A stretch of DNA of 64,000 nt, from NCBI GenBank assembly GCA_963798795.1, contig CAWCUZ010000001.1, positions 496,001 to 560,000 on the forward strand. Direction: 5' to 3'. The position numbers and the translations under genes were made by a program. Below are positions 8,275 to 18,742 of the stretch, piece after piece (position 1 is the stretch's first letter; each line of letters starts with the position of its first letter). Below the pieces are notes generated by a model. It was not told the origin of the DNA. It did no database searches and saw nothing but the letters and a program-made list of their open reading frames with translations. Source of the DNA: CAWCUZ01 sp963798795. GTDB taxonomy: Bacteria > Acidobacteriota > Vicinamibacteria > Vicinamibacterales > SCN-69-37.

Positions 8275-9471
8275 ATGGCGGGAGTGCCTTCGCTCATCTT
8301 CCGCAAGGGCCTCGACTTGAAGGACGCCGTGGCGGCCGAGCTCGCCGCGGCCTATCACAGCCGGATCGTCGACGAAATTCGTGAGTCCGGCTTCGTCCGG
8401 ACCACCGGCCGCCTCACGGTTCACCTCGCGAAGGAATTCGGTTTCTGCTACGGCGTGGACCGGGCGGTCGACTACGCCTATCAGACGCGCAAGCGCTTCC
8501 CGGATCGACGCGTCTTCCTGACCGGCGAGATCATCCACAACCCGCACGTCAACAGCCGCCTCCGGGCACAGGGCATCCGCTTTCTGACCGATCCGGGCGA
8601 GGATTCGGACGCCCTTGGAGCCGAGGACGTCGTCATCGTCCCGGCGTTCGGAGTCTCGGTCGCGGAAATGGCCCGATTGTCGGCGCAGGGCTGCACGCTC
8701 GTGGACACGACCTGCGGCTCCGTCCTGAACGTCTGGAAGAACGTCCGGCGCTACGCCCAGGAGGGATTTACCTCGGTCATTCACGGCAAGGTCCGCCATG
8801 AAGAGACGCGGGCCACGGCCTCGCAGGCCACCCAGGTATCCGGAGGACACTTCCTGATCGTCCGCGACGAAGACGAGGCCGATCGAGCCTGCCGCTACAT
8901 CCGCGACGGCGGCGACCCGGCGGCATTTGCCGCAGCATTCGGCGAAGCCATTTCGCCGGGCTTCGACCCGGGCCGCGACCTCCAGCGCATCGGGTGCGCC
9001 AACCAGACGACGATGCTCATGAGCGAGTCGTTGCGGATCGGCGAACTGTTCCGCCAGGCGATCCGGGAGCGCTACGGCGAGGCACAGCTGGCGCACCGCT
9101 TCCGGGCGTTCGACACGATCTGCAGCGCCACGCAGGAGCGGCAGGACGCCGTCGCGGCCCTGCTCGACGAGCAGCCGCTGGATCTGATGATTGTCATCGG
9201 CGGGTACAACAGCAGTAACACCTGCAATCTTGCCCGGATGTGCGCGGCCCGGGTGCCCACCTATCACATCGCGGAGCCCGGCTGCGTCGCGGCCGGTGTC
9301 ATCAGGCACCGGCCGGTGGGCGCGCCCTCGACGGCCAGGGTGGAGGAAGCCGCCACGGACGCCTGGTTGCCTGCGGGCTCCGTGCGAGTCGGCCTGACGG
9401 CAGGCGCCTCGACCCCGAACAACATCGTCGGGCAGGTGATCGAGACTCTGGGCGCTTTGGCGGGCGCCTGA
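8275..9471 (+). CDS. ispH: 4-hydroxy-3-methylbut-2-enyl diphosphate reductase (long IspH form)
   Basis: IspH (LytB) is the last enzyme of the MEP isoprenoid pathway; it reduces HMBPP to IPP and DMAPP using a 4Fe-4S cluster. The three cluster cysteines are visible: Cys58 in FGFCYGVDRAV, about Cys147 in DTTCGSV, and the third in the NSSNTCNLARMC segment near residue 316. The TGEIIHNPHVN motif and the C-terminal TAGASTPNNIVGQVI are conserved. At 398 residues it is the long type, known from cyanobacteria and plastids, with extra N-terminal residues and an insertion relative to the E. coli enzyme (about 315 residues). It stands alone between the anti-sigma gene and the exporter operon. Confidence 0.94.
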   Translation: MAGVPSLIFRKGLDLKDAVAAELAAAYHSRIVDEIRESGFVRTTGRLTVHLAKEFGFCYGVDRAVDYAYQTRKRFPDRRVFLTGEIIHNPHVNSRLRAQGIRFLTDPGEDSDALGAEDVVIVPAFGVSVAEMARLSAQGCTLVDTTCGSVLNVWKNVRRYAQEGFTSVIHGKVRHEETRATASQATQVSGGHFLIVRDEDEADRACRYIRDGGDPAAFAAAFGEAISPGFDPGRDLQRIGCANQTTMLMSESLRIGELFRQAIRERYGEAQLAHRFRAFDTICSATQERQDAVAALLDEQPLDLMIVIGGYNSSNTCNLARMCAARVPTYHIAEPGCVAAGVIRHRPVGAPSTARVEEAATDAWLPAGSVRVGLTAGASTPNNIVGQVIETLGALAGA

Positions 9472-9520
9472 GGGCCCCTCCTCCGTAAACAGTGCGGGGG
9501 ACCGGGGCGTAAATCCGGGT

Positions 9521-10117
9521 GTGACCGAGAGAAAGTCTCGTCTGTCCAGCCGGGCTTGGCTCCCCGGCCTGGCTATCGTGCTCGCCATAGGCGGCATGGT
9601 CGGGGTCACGGTGGCCCACCGGGCGTCGGCCGGCCAGCGCCTCGAGGCGCCGCCCGCCGATGGTACACCTCAGGGGGCGACGCGGGTGCCCGACGGCGAC
9701 CGCGGTCAGCGCCAGAACCAGCCACAGTCGAACCGCTCGGGCGCTCAGAACGCCGGCAACGGCCGCAATCCCGGCTGGATGTGGTGGAGAGACGAATCGA
9801 TCAAGAAGGAGATCGGGCTCACCACGGAGCAGGCCGCCCGGATCGACGGGCTGTTCGAACAACGCATGCACGACGTGGAGCCGTTCTTCGCCGAGTACCG
9901 CAAGCAGCAGCAGGCGCTCGACAAGATGCTCAAGGAAGCGACGGCGAGTGACACCGATGTGCTCGTGCAGATCGGCCGCATGCAGACGCCGTGGCTCAAA
10001 GTCAACGAGAGCCGGACGATGATGCTGTACCGCATTTCGCGGGTGCTGAATCCCGACCAGTACAAGAAACTGCAGGCTCTGCAGGACCGCGGCCGGCGCG
10101 GAGGCGGGCCGCACTGA
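9521..10117 (+). CDS. Spy/CpxP-like periplasmic protein
   Basis: A 198-residue protein begins at GTG 9521. An N-terminal signal/anchor segment (LPGLAIVLAIGGMVGVTVAH) leads to a Gln/Asn/Gly-rich linker and then a helical domain with two LTxxQ-type repeats: GLTTEQAARIDGLFEQRM and VLNPDQYKKLQALQ. These repeats characterise Spy/CpxP family proteins, periplasmic chaperone or envelope-stress modulators, often also described as metal-resistance sensors. It lies about 120 bases upstream of the TolC-like gene, and may be the first gene of the exporter operon. The specific ligand is unknown. Confidence 0.65.
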   Translation: MTERKSRLSSRAWLPGLAIVLAIGGMVGVTVAHRASAGQRLEAPPADGTPQGATRVPDGDRGQRQNQPQSNRSGAQNAGNGRNPGWMWWRDESIKKEIGLTTEQAARIDGLFEQRMHDVEPFFAEYRKQQQALDKMLKEATASDTDVLVQIGRMQTPWLKVNESRTMMLYRISRVLNPDQYKKLQALQDRGRRGGGPH

Positions 10118-10237
10118 TCGACGATGATCGGGGCGCGCCCACGGGTGCGACCGCCGCATGTATTCGAGTCGCCGGGCGGAGCCCGGCGCGACGACAGGGA
10201 GCAGCCGGCGCACGGCTGCAGGTGGAGTGAAGCCGCA

Positions 10238-11832
10238 ATGATGACAGCTATCCGCAACATGAGCCTGGGAACGCTGGCGATGGTCGCCCTGACGGCGACC
10301 GCGTCGGCTCAGCCGCAGACGCCCGCCACGAGCGGCCCACAGACGCCGCAAATCGAGCCGTATGTCGTCGGCCAGGCCAAACCGCCCGAGACACCGGGTA
10401 CGTCGATGCTGGACCTGACACTCGAGGATGCGATCCAGATGGCGCTCGACAAGAACCTCGAGCTGAAGGTGGCCAAGATGTCGCCCCAGTTGCAGGACTA
10501 CTCGCTCCAGTCGGCGCGCGCCGCGTTCCGGCCGCGCGTCACCGGGCGTACTCCTACAACAACAGCAAGTCGACCTCCACCGACAGCCTGCAGGGCGTGT
10601 CGAACGTCATCAACCAGAGCCAGGGCTACAACAGCGCCTTCAGTCAGACCCTGCCGTGGCAGGGCGGGTCGTACTCGCTGAGCTTCCAGAACAGCCGCTC
10701 GTCGACCAACGTCGTGACGTCCACGCGGCCGATCAACTACCGCTCGTCGATCCGGTTCAACTACTCGCAGCCGCTGCTGGCGAACCGGACGATCGACAAC
10801 ACGCGCAACAGCTCCGCACGCTCCAGGTGCAGCGGCAGATCACGGACATCTCGCTGCTCAGCACGATCGAGAACACCAAGGCCAGCGTCCGGACGGCCTA
10901 CTGGAATCTCCGGTCCGCGATCGAACAGATCGAGATCCAGCGCAAGGCGCTCGAGCTGGCCCAGCGGCAGCTCGCCGACAACAAGCTCAAGGTCGACATC
11001 GGCTCGATGGCGCAAATCGACACCGTGCAGAACGAGTCGCAGGTCGCCAACGCCGAACAGGCGCTGCTCAATGCCCAGATCACCTGGCGCAACAGCGAGC
11101 TGGCCTTCAAGCGTCTGCTCGTCAGTGGCCCGTCCGACGAGCTGTACACGACGACCATCAACCCCGTCGACCAGCCGCAGGTGCTCGGCCTGCCGCAGAT
11201 CGACATCCCGGGGGCGGTGCAGAATGCGCTCGCCAGCCGCACGGACATCCAGGAAACGCGGCAAGAACATCGAAGTCAGCCAGCTGAATCTCGAAGTGAC
11301 GCGCAATACCGTGATGCCGTCGCTCGACCTGAGCGCGGGCTATACCTCCGAAGGGACGGGCGGGACGCTCTACGACCGCAACCACAGCCTGATCGCGACG
11401 GGCGGCTATGCGGACGCGCTGCGCGGCATCAGCAGCCTCGACACGCCGAGCTGGTCGATGAGCCTCAACTTCACCTATCCCGTCGGCATGACGCAGGCCA
11501 AGGCCAACCTGGCCCGCGCCGAGCTGCAGCTCGAACAGCAGCAGGAGCAGGTGAAGGCCACCGAACTGACGATCCAGACGGAAGTGACGCAGGCCGGGCT
11601 CAACGTGCAGAACACCTACGAGCAGCTCCAGGCCGCGCGCAAGGCCCGTGAAGTGGCCGAGCGGAAGGCCGAGGCCGAGCAGATCAAGCTCGACATCGGC
11701 TTGTCGAACCACTACAACGTCGCGCAGGCGCAGAGCAGCCTCACGAGCGCGCGGCTGAGCGAGCTGAACCGGACGATCGCCTTCGTCAACGCCGTCGCGG
11801 AATTCGACCGCGTCCAGCGGGTCGGCCGCTGA
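10238..11832 (+). CDS. TolC-family outer membrane efflux protein (three frameshifts)
   Basis: The product, about 531 residues, is an outer-membrane channel subunit with a signal peptide (MSLGTLAMVALTATASA) and two repeats of long heptad-patterned helices (VRTAYWNLRSAIEQIEIQRKA; VQNTYEQLQAARKAREVAER) typical of the TolC/OEP family. The protein signal jumps frame near 10545 (a base missing in a G run), near 10812 (a base missing) and near 11268 (a base extra), without any gap in the conserved sequence. The double ATG at 10238/10241 is the start. Adaptor and RND pump genes follow at once, so it should be their outer-membrane exit, and perhaps also that of the MacB-type exporter downstream. Confidence 0.85.
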
Positions 11833-11863
11833 GACCCCGCCCGGCTCTCGTGCCCCGTCTCTG

Positions 11864-13105
11864 ATGCGAAAAGCGCTTCTCGCCCTGGTCGTCGTGGCCG
11901 TGGTCGTCGGCGGGGCGTGGTACTACCGATCGGGTGGCCAGAACGCCCAGGCCGCGGCGTCGGCCGGCACGCCCGCGCCCGGCGGCGGCCGGGGCGGCCG
12001 CCGGCCGCGGCGGCGCGGCGATGACCGTCGACACGGCCCCGGCGAGCCGCCGCGACGTGGCCGACTACATCACCGTCGTCGGCAATCTGATCGGCGAAGC
12101 GACCGTCGACGTCGTGCCCCGCGTGGCGGGCCGCATCGAGACGATCCCGGTGAAGCTGGGCGACCGCGTCACTGCAGGGCCAGCTGCTCGCGAAGATTGA
12201 GGACGCCGAGATCCTGGAGCAGATCAACCAGGCACAGGCGAGTCTCGAGGTCAACCGGGCGACGCTCTCGCAGCGCGACAGCGACCGCAACGTGGCGCAA
12301 ACCACGCTCGCGCGCACGAAAGCGGCCTACGAGCGCGGCCTGACGCCGAAGCAGAACCTCGAAGACGCCGAGGCCCGCTACAACGCCACGGTCGCCCAGG
12401 TGGAGGTCGCCAAGCGCGCAGCTGGCCCAGACCAGCGCGCGCATCGACGAACTCAAGATCACGCTGTCGAACACGACGGTCACGTCGCCGGTGGACGGGT
12501 TCGTCGGGCGCCGGAATCTCGACCCGGGCGCCTTCGCCGGCGCCAACACGCCGATTGTCTCGGTCGTGGACATCGGCACGGTGCGCCTGGTCGCGAACCT
12601 CGTCGAGAAGGACTTCAAGCGCGTGCACCCCGGCGTCGAGGCCGAAGTCGAAGTGGACGCGTTCCCCGGCGAGACGTTCACGGGCCAGGTCAGCCGCGTC
12701 GCGCCGGTGTTCGACCCGGCCACGCGCACCGCGTCGATGGAAATCGAAGTACCCGAACCCCGGCTTCCGGCTCAAGCCCGGCATGTACGCGCGGGTCCGC
12801 CTGACGGCCGAGCGGCACGAGGCGCGCTCACCGTTCCCCGCAACGCCGTCATCGACCTCGACGGCAAGCGCGGCGTGTTCATCCCCGAGGGCGCGGTGGC
12901 GCGGTTCCGCGTGGTGCGCACCGGCCTGCAGGATGCCGACCGGGTCGAAATCCTGGACGGCATCGAGGAAGGCCAGCGCATCGTCACGACCGGTTCGCTG
13001 GCGCTGCGCGACGGCGATCGCGTCACGGTGACCGACGCCGGCGCGCGGCCCGATCGCGCGGGACGTGGCGGCGCGGGCGCCGGCCGCGGCGGGGGGCGGC
13101 CGTGA
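11864..13105 (+). CDS. RND efflux periplasmic adaptor (membrane fusion protein), frameshifted
   Basis: The gene encodes a HlyD/AcrA-type adaptor of about 413 residues. It has an N-terminal membrane anchor (LLALVVVAVVVGGAWYY), a Gly-rich linker, the first lipoyl half (VVPRVAGRIETIPVKLGDRV), a coiled-coil hairpin (LARTKAAYERGLTPKQNLEDA), the second lipoyl half (NTTVTSPVDGFVGRR), and the beta-barrel and membrane-proximal domains (VRLVANLVEKDFKRVHPG; RVEILDGIEEGQRIVTTG). Frame changes occur near 12005, 12174, 12425, 12755 and 12825. The span is still a multiple of three, so the indels balance. The stop overlaps the GTG of the RND gene (13102). Confidence 0.82.
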
Positions 13106-16100
13106 GCATCCCCCGTCTCGCCATTCACCGCCCGGTCACGATGTTCATGCTGTCGGCGCGTCGATCGTGCTGCTCGGCGCGATCTCGCTCGTCGCCTGCC
13201 GGTGGACCTGATGCCGGACGTCACCTATCCGAGCATCACGGTGCGCGTCGGCTACGGCGGCGTCGGCCCGCTGAGATCGAGCAGATCATCGTGCGGCCGC
13301 TCGAGCAGGCGCTGGCCGCCGTGCCCGGCCTCGAGCAGATCAACTCGACCGCGTCGGAGGGATCGGGCACGGTGCGCCTCAACTTCGCCTGGGGCACCGA
13401 TCTGAACGAGGCCGCGGACGAAGTCCGGACGCGCGTGGACCGCGTCCGCGGCCGGCTGCCGCACGAAGCGGACGCCCCGACCATCCCAAGTTCGACGCGG
13501 CGGCCTCGCCCATCATGAGCCTCGGCGTCGAGGGCGACTACGATCGCGTCACGCTGCGCGAAATCGCCGAGAACGACCTGGTGCCGCGCTTCGAGCGCGT
13601 CGAAGGCGTGGCGGCCGTCACGGTCAACGGCGGCCTGCGCCGGCAGATCCACATCGAGCTGTCGAAGGAAAAGATCACGGCGCTCGACCTGTCGGTCGAT
13701 CGCGTGGTCAACGCGATCCGGTCCGAGAACCAGAACATGCCGCTCGGCGAGATCGACGAGGGCGACACGACCTATCTGCTCCGCAGCCAGGGCGAGTTCC
13801 AGAACCTCGACGAGATCCGCGACCTGGTGGTGCTGACCAAGAACGGCGTGCCCGTCTATCTGCGCGACATCGCCGACGTCAAGGACACGACCGAGGACCT
13901 CCGCTCGTTCAGCGCATCAACGGCAAGCCCGGCGTGCGGATGCAGGTCGAGCAAGCAGTCGGGCAAGAACACCGTGGCCATCGCCGCAGGCGGTCCGCGC
14001 CGAGATCGAGCGGATCGAACCGCGAGGTGCCGGCCGTGCACCTGACGCTGCTCAACGACCAGTCGACGTACATCGAGCGATCGATCGCCGCGGTCCGCGA
14101 GGCGGTCTATCTCGGCGCCTTCCTGGTCGTCGCTGATCATCTTCATCTTCCTGCGCAACATCCGGTCGACCATCATCATCTGCATGTCGATTCCGATCTC
14201 GATCATCGGCACGTTCGCGCTGCTCTACTTCGCCGGCTTCACGCTGAACACGATGACGTTCGGCGGCCTGGCGCTCGGCGTCGGCATGATCGTCGACGCG
14301 TCGATCGTCGTGCTCGAGAACACGTTCCGCCACATGGAGATGGGCAAGCCGCGCATGCAGGCGGCCATCGACGGCAGCGAGGAGGTCTGGTCGGCGATCC
14401 TCGCCTCGACGCTGACGCACGTCGCCGTGTTCGTGCCGCTGCTCTTCCTGACCGGCGTCTCGAGCGTGCTCTTCGTGCAGCTCTCGGTCGTCGTGATGTT
14501 CTCGCTGGCGATGTCGCTCTTCGTCGCCGTGACCGTCGTGCCGGTGCTGTGCTCGCGGCTGCTCAAGCTGCCGCCGCCGACGCGGAGCGCCGCGGGCTGC
14601 TCGGCGCGGCTGTTCACCGCGAGCGAGCGCGTTCTTCGAACGGCATCGACGAGCGCTACCGCCGCGTGCTCCACCTCGCGCTGCGCCACCGGCCGACGGT
14701 GCTGTCGGCGGCCGACGGCGCTCACGGTCGCGGCGTTCCTGATCCTGCCGACCATCCCGACCGAGCTGGTGCCGCAGACCGACGAGGGCGAGGTGACCGG
14801 TCAGCGCGCGCATGCCGACGGGCACGCGCATCGAGCGCACCGAGGCCGTCGCGCTGCAGCTCGAGGACATGGTCCGCGCCGAACGTGCCCGAAGATGACC
14901 GACGATCATCGAGTTCGGCCGGCGGCGGCGGGTTCGGCGGCGGCGGCGGCCTCGAGCGTGCAACGTCACCGTGCAGCTCGTGCCGCGCGACGAGCGCACG
15001 CGGATCGAACGACGAGATCGCGACCGACCTCCGGCGCGTGCTCGTCGGCATTCCCGGCGTCGCGATCACGACCCGGGCGTCGGGCGGCAACAACAGCTCA
15101 GCCGCCTGCTCGGCGGCGGCAACCAGGACAGCCGGCTGGCCGTCGAGATTCGCGGCGAGGACCTGACCGGACGCCAAGCGGCTCGCCCAGGACGTCCTCG
15201 CGCTGCTGCAGGAGACGCCCGGCATCGCCAATCCCGCAGCTCGGCCGTGAAGAAGGCCGGCCCGAGCTGGCGATCCGCGTCGATCGCCCGAAGGCGGCGC
15301 TGCTCGGCCTGTCGCGTCTCGGGCGTGGCCAACACGATCCGCACCAACATCAGCGGCACCCAGGCGGCCATCTTCCGCGAGCGCGGCAACGAGTACCCGA
15401 TCATCGTCCGCCTGCGCGAGGAGGACCGCGACGCGGTCGAGTCGGTCAACGACGTGCTGATCAGCACGCCGCAGGGACAGGTGCTGCCGGCCAAGAACGT
15501 GCTGGACCTGCGGCCGCAGACGGGCCCGACGCAGATCGACCGCAAGAACCAGCAGCGGATCACCCGCGTCAATGCCGAGCTGCGAGGCCGGCACGGTCCT
15601 CGGCGACGCCGTCAAGGCGGTCCAGGCCCGGCTGCCGCAGGTCGACGTGCCGAAGGACTTCTCCGGTCGGATTCGGCGCCGAGGTCGAGCAGCAGGGCGA
15701 GGCGTTCGGCCAGCTGCAGGTGCTGCTGGTCCTCGGCGTGCTGCTGGTCTACGCCGTCATGGCGTCGCAGTACGAGTCGCTCCGGGACCCGTTCATCGTC
15801 ATGTTCTCGGTGCCGGTGGCCGCCATCGGCGTGGTGGCCGCGCTGAAGCTGACCGTCAACGTCCTTCAGCCTGCAGGCGTATATCGGAGTAATCATGCTG
15901 GCGGGCATTGTCGTAAGTAACGCGATCCTGCTGGTGGACTACACCAACATCCTCCGGCGGCGCGACGGCAAGCCGCTGCGGGAGGCGGTGGAACTGGCGG
16001 GCCGGACCCGGCTGCGGCCCATTCTGATGACGACGCTGACGACCATCCTGGGCCTCGTGCCGATGGCGCTGGGCATCGGCGAGGGCGCCGAACTGCAGGC

Positions 16101-16235
16101 GCCGCTGGCGCGCGTGGTCATCGGCGGGCTGATGGCGTCGACGCTGGTGACGCTGGTGCTCGTGCCGAGCGTCTACACGTTGTTCGAAGAAGGCTGGACG
16201 GGACTGCGCCGAGGGGCGGCGCACTCGAACCCTGA
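13102..16235 (+). CDS. RND-family inner membrane efflux transporter (heavily frameshifted)
   Basis: The span gives about 1044 residues, the normal size of an AcrB/HAE1-type proton-driven pump. Recognisable pieces run in order: N-terminal MSIPRLAIHRPVTMFML, porter domain (EIEQIIVRPLEQALAAVPG), the TM4 region with its membrane Asp (GGLALGVGMIVDASIVVLEN), the second porter half (NDVLISTPQGQVLPAKNV), and TM10-12 (GIVVSNAILLVDYTNI, LVPMALGIGEGAE). At least a dozen frame changes interrupt it, about one per 50-300 bases. The likely true stop is TGA 16233-16235, reached after one more shift; this also places the next ATG 17 bases later. Whether a functional protein is made depends on whether the shifts are real. 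Confidence 0.8.
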
Positions 16236-16252
16236 GCGCAGACGTAACGACC

Positions 16253-17877
16253 ATGAAAAAGCTGATGACGATTCATCATTCTCCTCGTGCTCGTGGGCGG
16301 CGGCGGCTACGTACTACTACACGCTACGGCAAGACCGTCGAGAAGCCGCAGGTCATCCAGGCGCGCGATCTCGCGAGGCGACATCACGGAGCGGTGCAGG
16401 CCACCGGCACGCTCGAGGCGCTGCGGACCGTCCAGGTCGGCTCGCAGGTGTCGGGGGTCGTCAAGGAGCTGTACGTGGACTTCAACGACGATCGTCAAGC
16501 AAGGGCGAGCTGATCGCCGAGATCGACCCGTCGCTGCTCCAGGTGCAGGTGGACATCCAGGAGGCCAACATCGCGCGGCAGCAGGGCGACATCGAGAACC
16601 AGAAAGTGCAGCTCGAGAACGACCAGAAGCAACCTGGCTCGGGCGCAGGCGCATGTTCGACGAAGACCCTGCATGATCCGCAGCAGCAGCTCGAGCAGGC
16701 GCAGCTCCCGGTCAAGAGCCGCGAAGCGCAGCATCGAGTCCGCCGAAGAAGTCGCTGGTGTCAGGCGCAGGCGAATCTGGACCAGGCCAAGCTGAACGTC
16801 GGGTACACGACGATCAAGTCGCCGATCGACGGCGTCATCGTGGACCGCAAGGTGGACCGCGGCCAGACCGTGCAGTCGAGCATGAACGTCGCCGCAGTTC
16901 TTCATGATCGCCACCGACCTGACCACGCTGAAGTTGACGGCCGGCGTCGACGAGGCGGAGATCGGCAAGATCCGGCCGGCATGGAGGTCACCTTCACGGT
17001 CGACTCCTACCTGCCGCAGGAGTTCCACGGCACGGTCGAACCGGTCCGGCTCAACGCGACGAACCAGAACAACGTCGTCACCTATCCGGTCTGGATCAAC
17101 GTGCCGAACCCGGACCTCAAGCTGCGGCCCAGCATGACGGCGAGCGTGCAGCATCATCGTGACCGAGGCGGAGAACGCGCTGCGCGTGCCGACGACGGCG
17201 CTGCGGTTCCGGCCGAACAGCGACGTCTATATCGCGCTCGGGCTGACGCCGCCGGCGGCCGGCCAGGGTCGCGCCGGCGCCGGCGCAGTCGGGCGCCGCC
17301 AACGGGAACGGCAGCGGGCGCAGCGGACGCGGCGGCGGCCGCAGACGGCGGGCGCGGTGCCAATGCCCAGGCCTCGGGCGATACGGCGGGGCCGCAGGGC
17401 GGCGGCGCCAAGCAACCGGCGGGTGTCGGCGGCAATGCGCAGAATCTGACGCCTGAGGAGCGGCAGCAGCTCGCCGATCGGTTCGGCATGGGCGCCGGCC
17501 GCGGCGGCCGCACGCAGCGGCCGGCCAACGAGGTCACCGGCGACATGACGCCGATCACCGAGCGCGGCGCCACGAAGATCGACGAGCTGTTCACCGCCCC
17601 CACGCGCCAGTCGACGCCGGCAGCGTGTGGACCTGGGACGAGCCGAACAAGGTGCTCAAACAGATCAGCGTGCGCCTGGGCATCTCCGACGGCCAGTTCC
17701 AGGAGATCCAGTCCGGCGATGTCAAGGAGGCCAGCAGGTCGTCACGAGCGTCATCCTGCCGGCGTCGGCGGTGACGTCGGGCTCCCGCCAGCAGGGGAAT
17801 CCGCTCATGGGCAACCAGGGCGGGCGCGGCCCCGGCGGTTTCGGTGGTGGCGGCGGCGGCGGCGCGGCGGGTTCTAG
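16253..17877 (+). CDS. MacA-like periplasmic adaptor protein, frameshifted
   Basis: This second HlyD/MacA-type adaptor has an N-terminal anchor (MKKLMTI... VLVGGGGYV after a shift), a lipoyl segment (TVQVGSQVSGVVKELYVDF), helical hairpin segments (VQVDIQEANIARQQGDIENQ), the second lipoyl half (VGYTTIKSPIDGVIVDRKV) and a beta-barrel (LKLTAGVDEAEIGKIRPG). After the adaptor core comes an unusual low-complexity Gly/Ala/Gln-rich tail from about 17250 to 17870, with an LTPEERQQLADRFGMG repeat-like piece. Several frame changes occur, for example near 16497, 16640, 16745 and 16895. The C-terminal end is uncertain; TAG 17875-17877 is the best candidate. The ABC ATPase gene follows directly. Confidence 0.72.
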
Positions 17878-17914
17878 TCGGACGTTCCCGGGGTTTCGAG
17901 CAGGAGTTCATGGC

Positions 17915-18706
17915 GTGCCAGTGATTTCGGTCAAGGACCTCACCAAGGTCTACAGGATGGGCGAGCACGAAGTGCGCGCCCTGCGCGGCGTGACTCTCGA
18001 CGTCGAGCCGGGCGAGTTCGTGGCCGTCACGGGCCCGTCCGGCTCGGGCAAGTCCACCTTCATGCACATCGCGGGCTGCCTCGATCGGCCGACGGGCGGC
18101 CAGTACTTCCTCGACGGCAAGGACGTCTCGAAGCTCTCGAAGGACGAGCTGGCGCGCGTCCGCAACCAGAAGATCGGGTTCGTGTTCCAGGGCTTCAACC
18201 TGCTGTCGCGCACGACGGCGCTCGACAACGTCGAGTTGCCCCTGCTCTACCGCTCCGGGAACGGCTTCAAGTCCAAGGAGCGCCACAAGCGCGCGCTCGC
18301 GGTGCTCGACGCGGTCGGACTCGGCGAGCGGTATCACCACCTGCCCAACCAGCTGTCGGGCGGCCAGCAGCAGCGCGTGGCGATTGCGCGGGCGCTGATC
18401 AACGAGCCGTCGATCCTGCTGGCCGACGAGCCGACGGGCAACCTCGACACGCGCACGAGCATCGAGGTGATGGGGATCTTCCAGCGGCTCAACGAGGAGC
18501 GCGGCATCACCGTGCTGCTCATCACGCACGAAACGGACATCGCGGAATACGGCACCCGCCTCATCCGCTTTCGCGACGGCCGCGTGGTGGCCGACTACGC
18601 CGTCGCCCGGCGCCGCAACGCGGCCGATGAGCTGGCCGCGCTGCCGCCGCCGGAGCCGGACCAGATCGCACACGACGAGGCGACCGCCGAAGCGGCGACG
18701 TCCTGA
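17915..18706 (+). CDS. MacB/LolD-type ABC transporter ATP-binding protein
   Basis: An intact 263-residue ATPase. Walker A is GPSGSGKST (about residues 39-47), the signature LSGGQQQRVAIARAL is near 147-161, and Walker B ILLADEPTGNLD is near 166-177, followed by LLITHETDIAEYG. This subfamily powers MacB-, LolCDE- and FtsX-type permeases. The GTG at 17915 is chosen because a GGAG site lies nine bases upstream; another GTG follows two codons later. The C-terminal 30 residues are an unusual acidic Ala/Glu tail. It lies between the MacA-like adaptor and the FtsX-like permease, so the three form a tripartite-type exporter. It is the only large gene in this tract without a frame change. Confidence 0.9.
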   Translation: MPVISVKDLTKVYRMGEHEVRALRGVTLDVEPGEFVAVTGPSGSGKSTFMHIAGCLDRPTGGQYFLDGKDVSKLSKDELARVRNQKIGFVFQGFNLLSRTTALDNVELPLLYRSGNGFKSKERHKRALAVLDAVGLGERYHHLPNQLSGGQQQRVAIARALINEPSILLADEPTGNLDTRTSIEVMGIFQRLNEERGITVLLITHETDIAEYGTRLIRFRDGRVVADYAVARRRNAADELAALPPPEPDQIAHDEATAEAATS

Positions 18707-18742
18707 CGGCGGCCCGTCACATCACGAGGCGAGTCAGATCCC

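Noticed and set aside
17400..17877. Possible surface-adhesin or collagen-like Gly repeat
   Set aside because: The Gly/Ala/Gln-rich segment is the tail of the adaptor and lies in the error-rich tract, so its exact sequence cannot be trusted.
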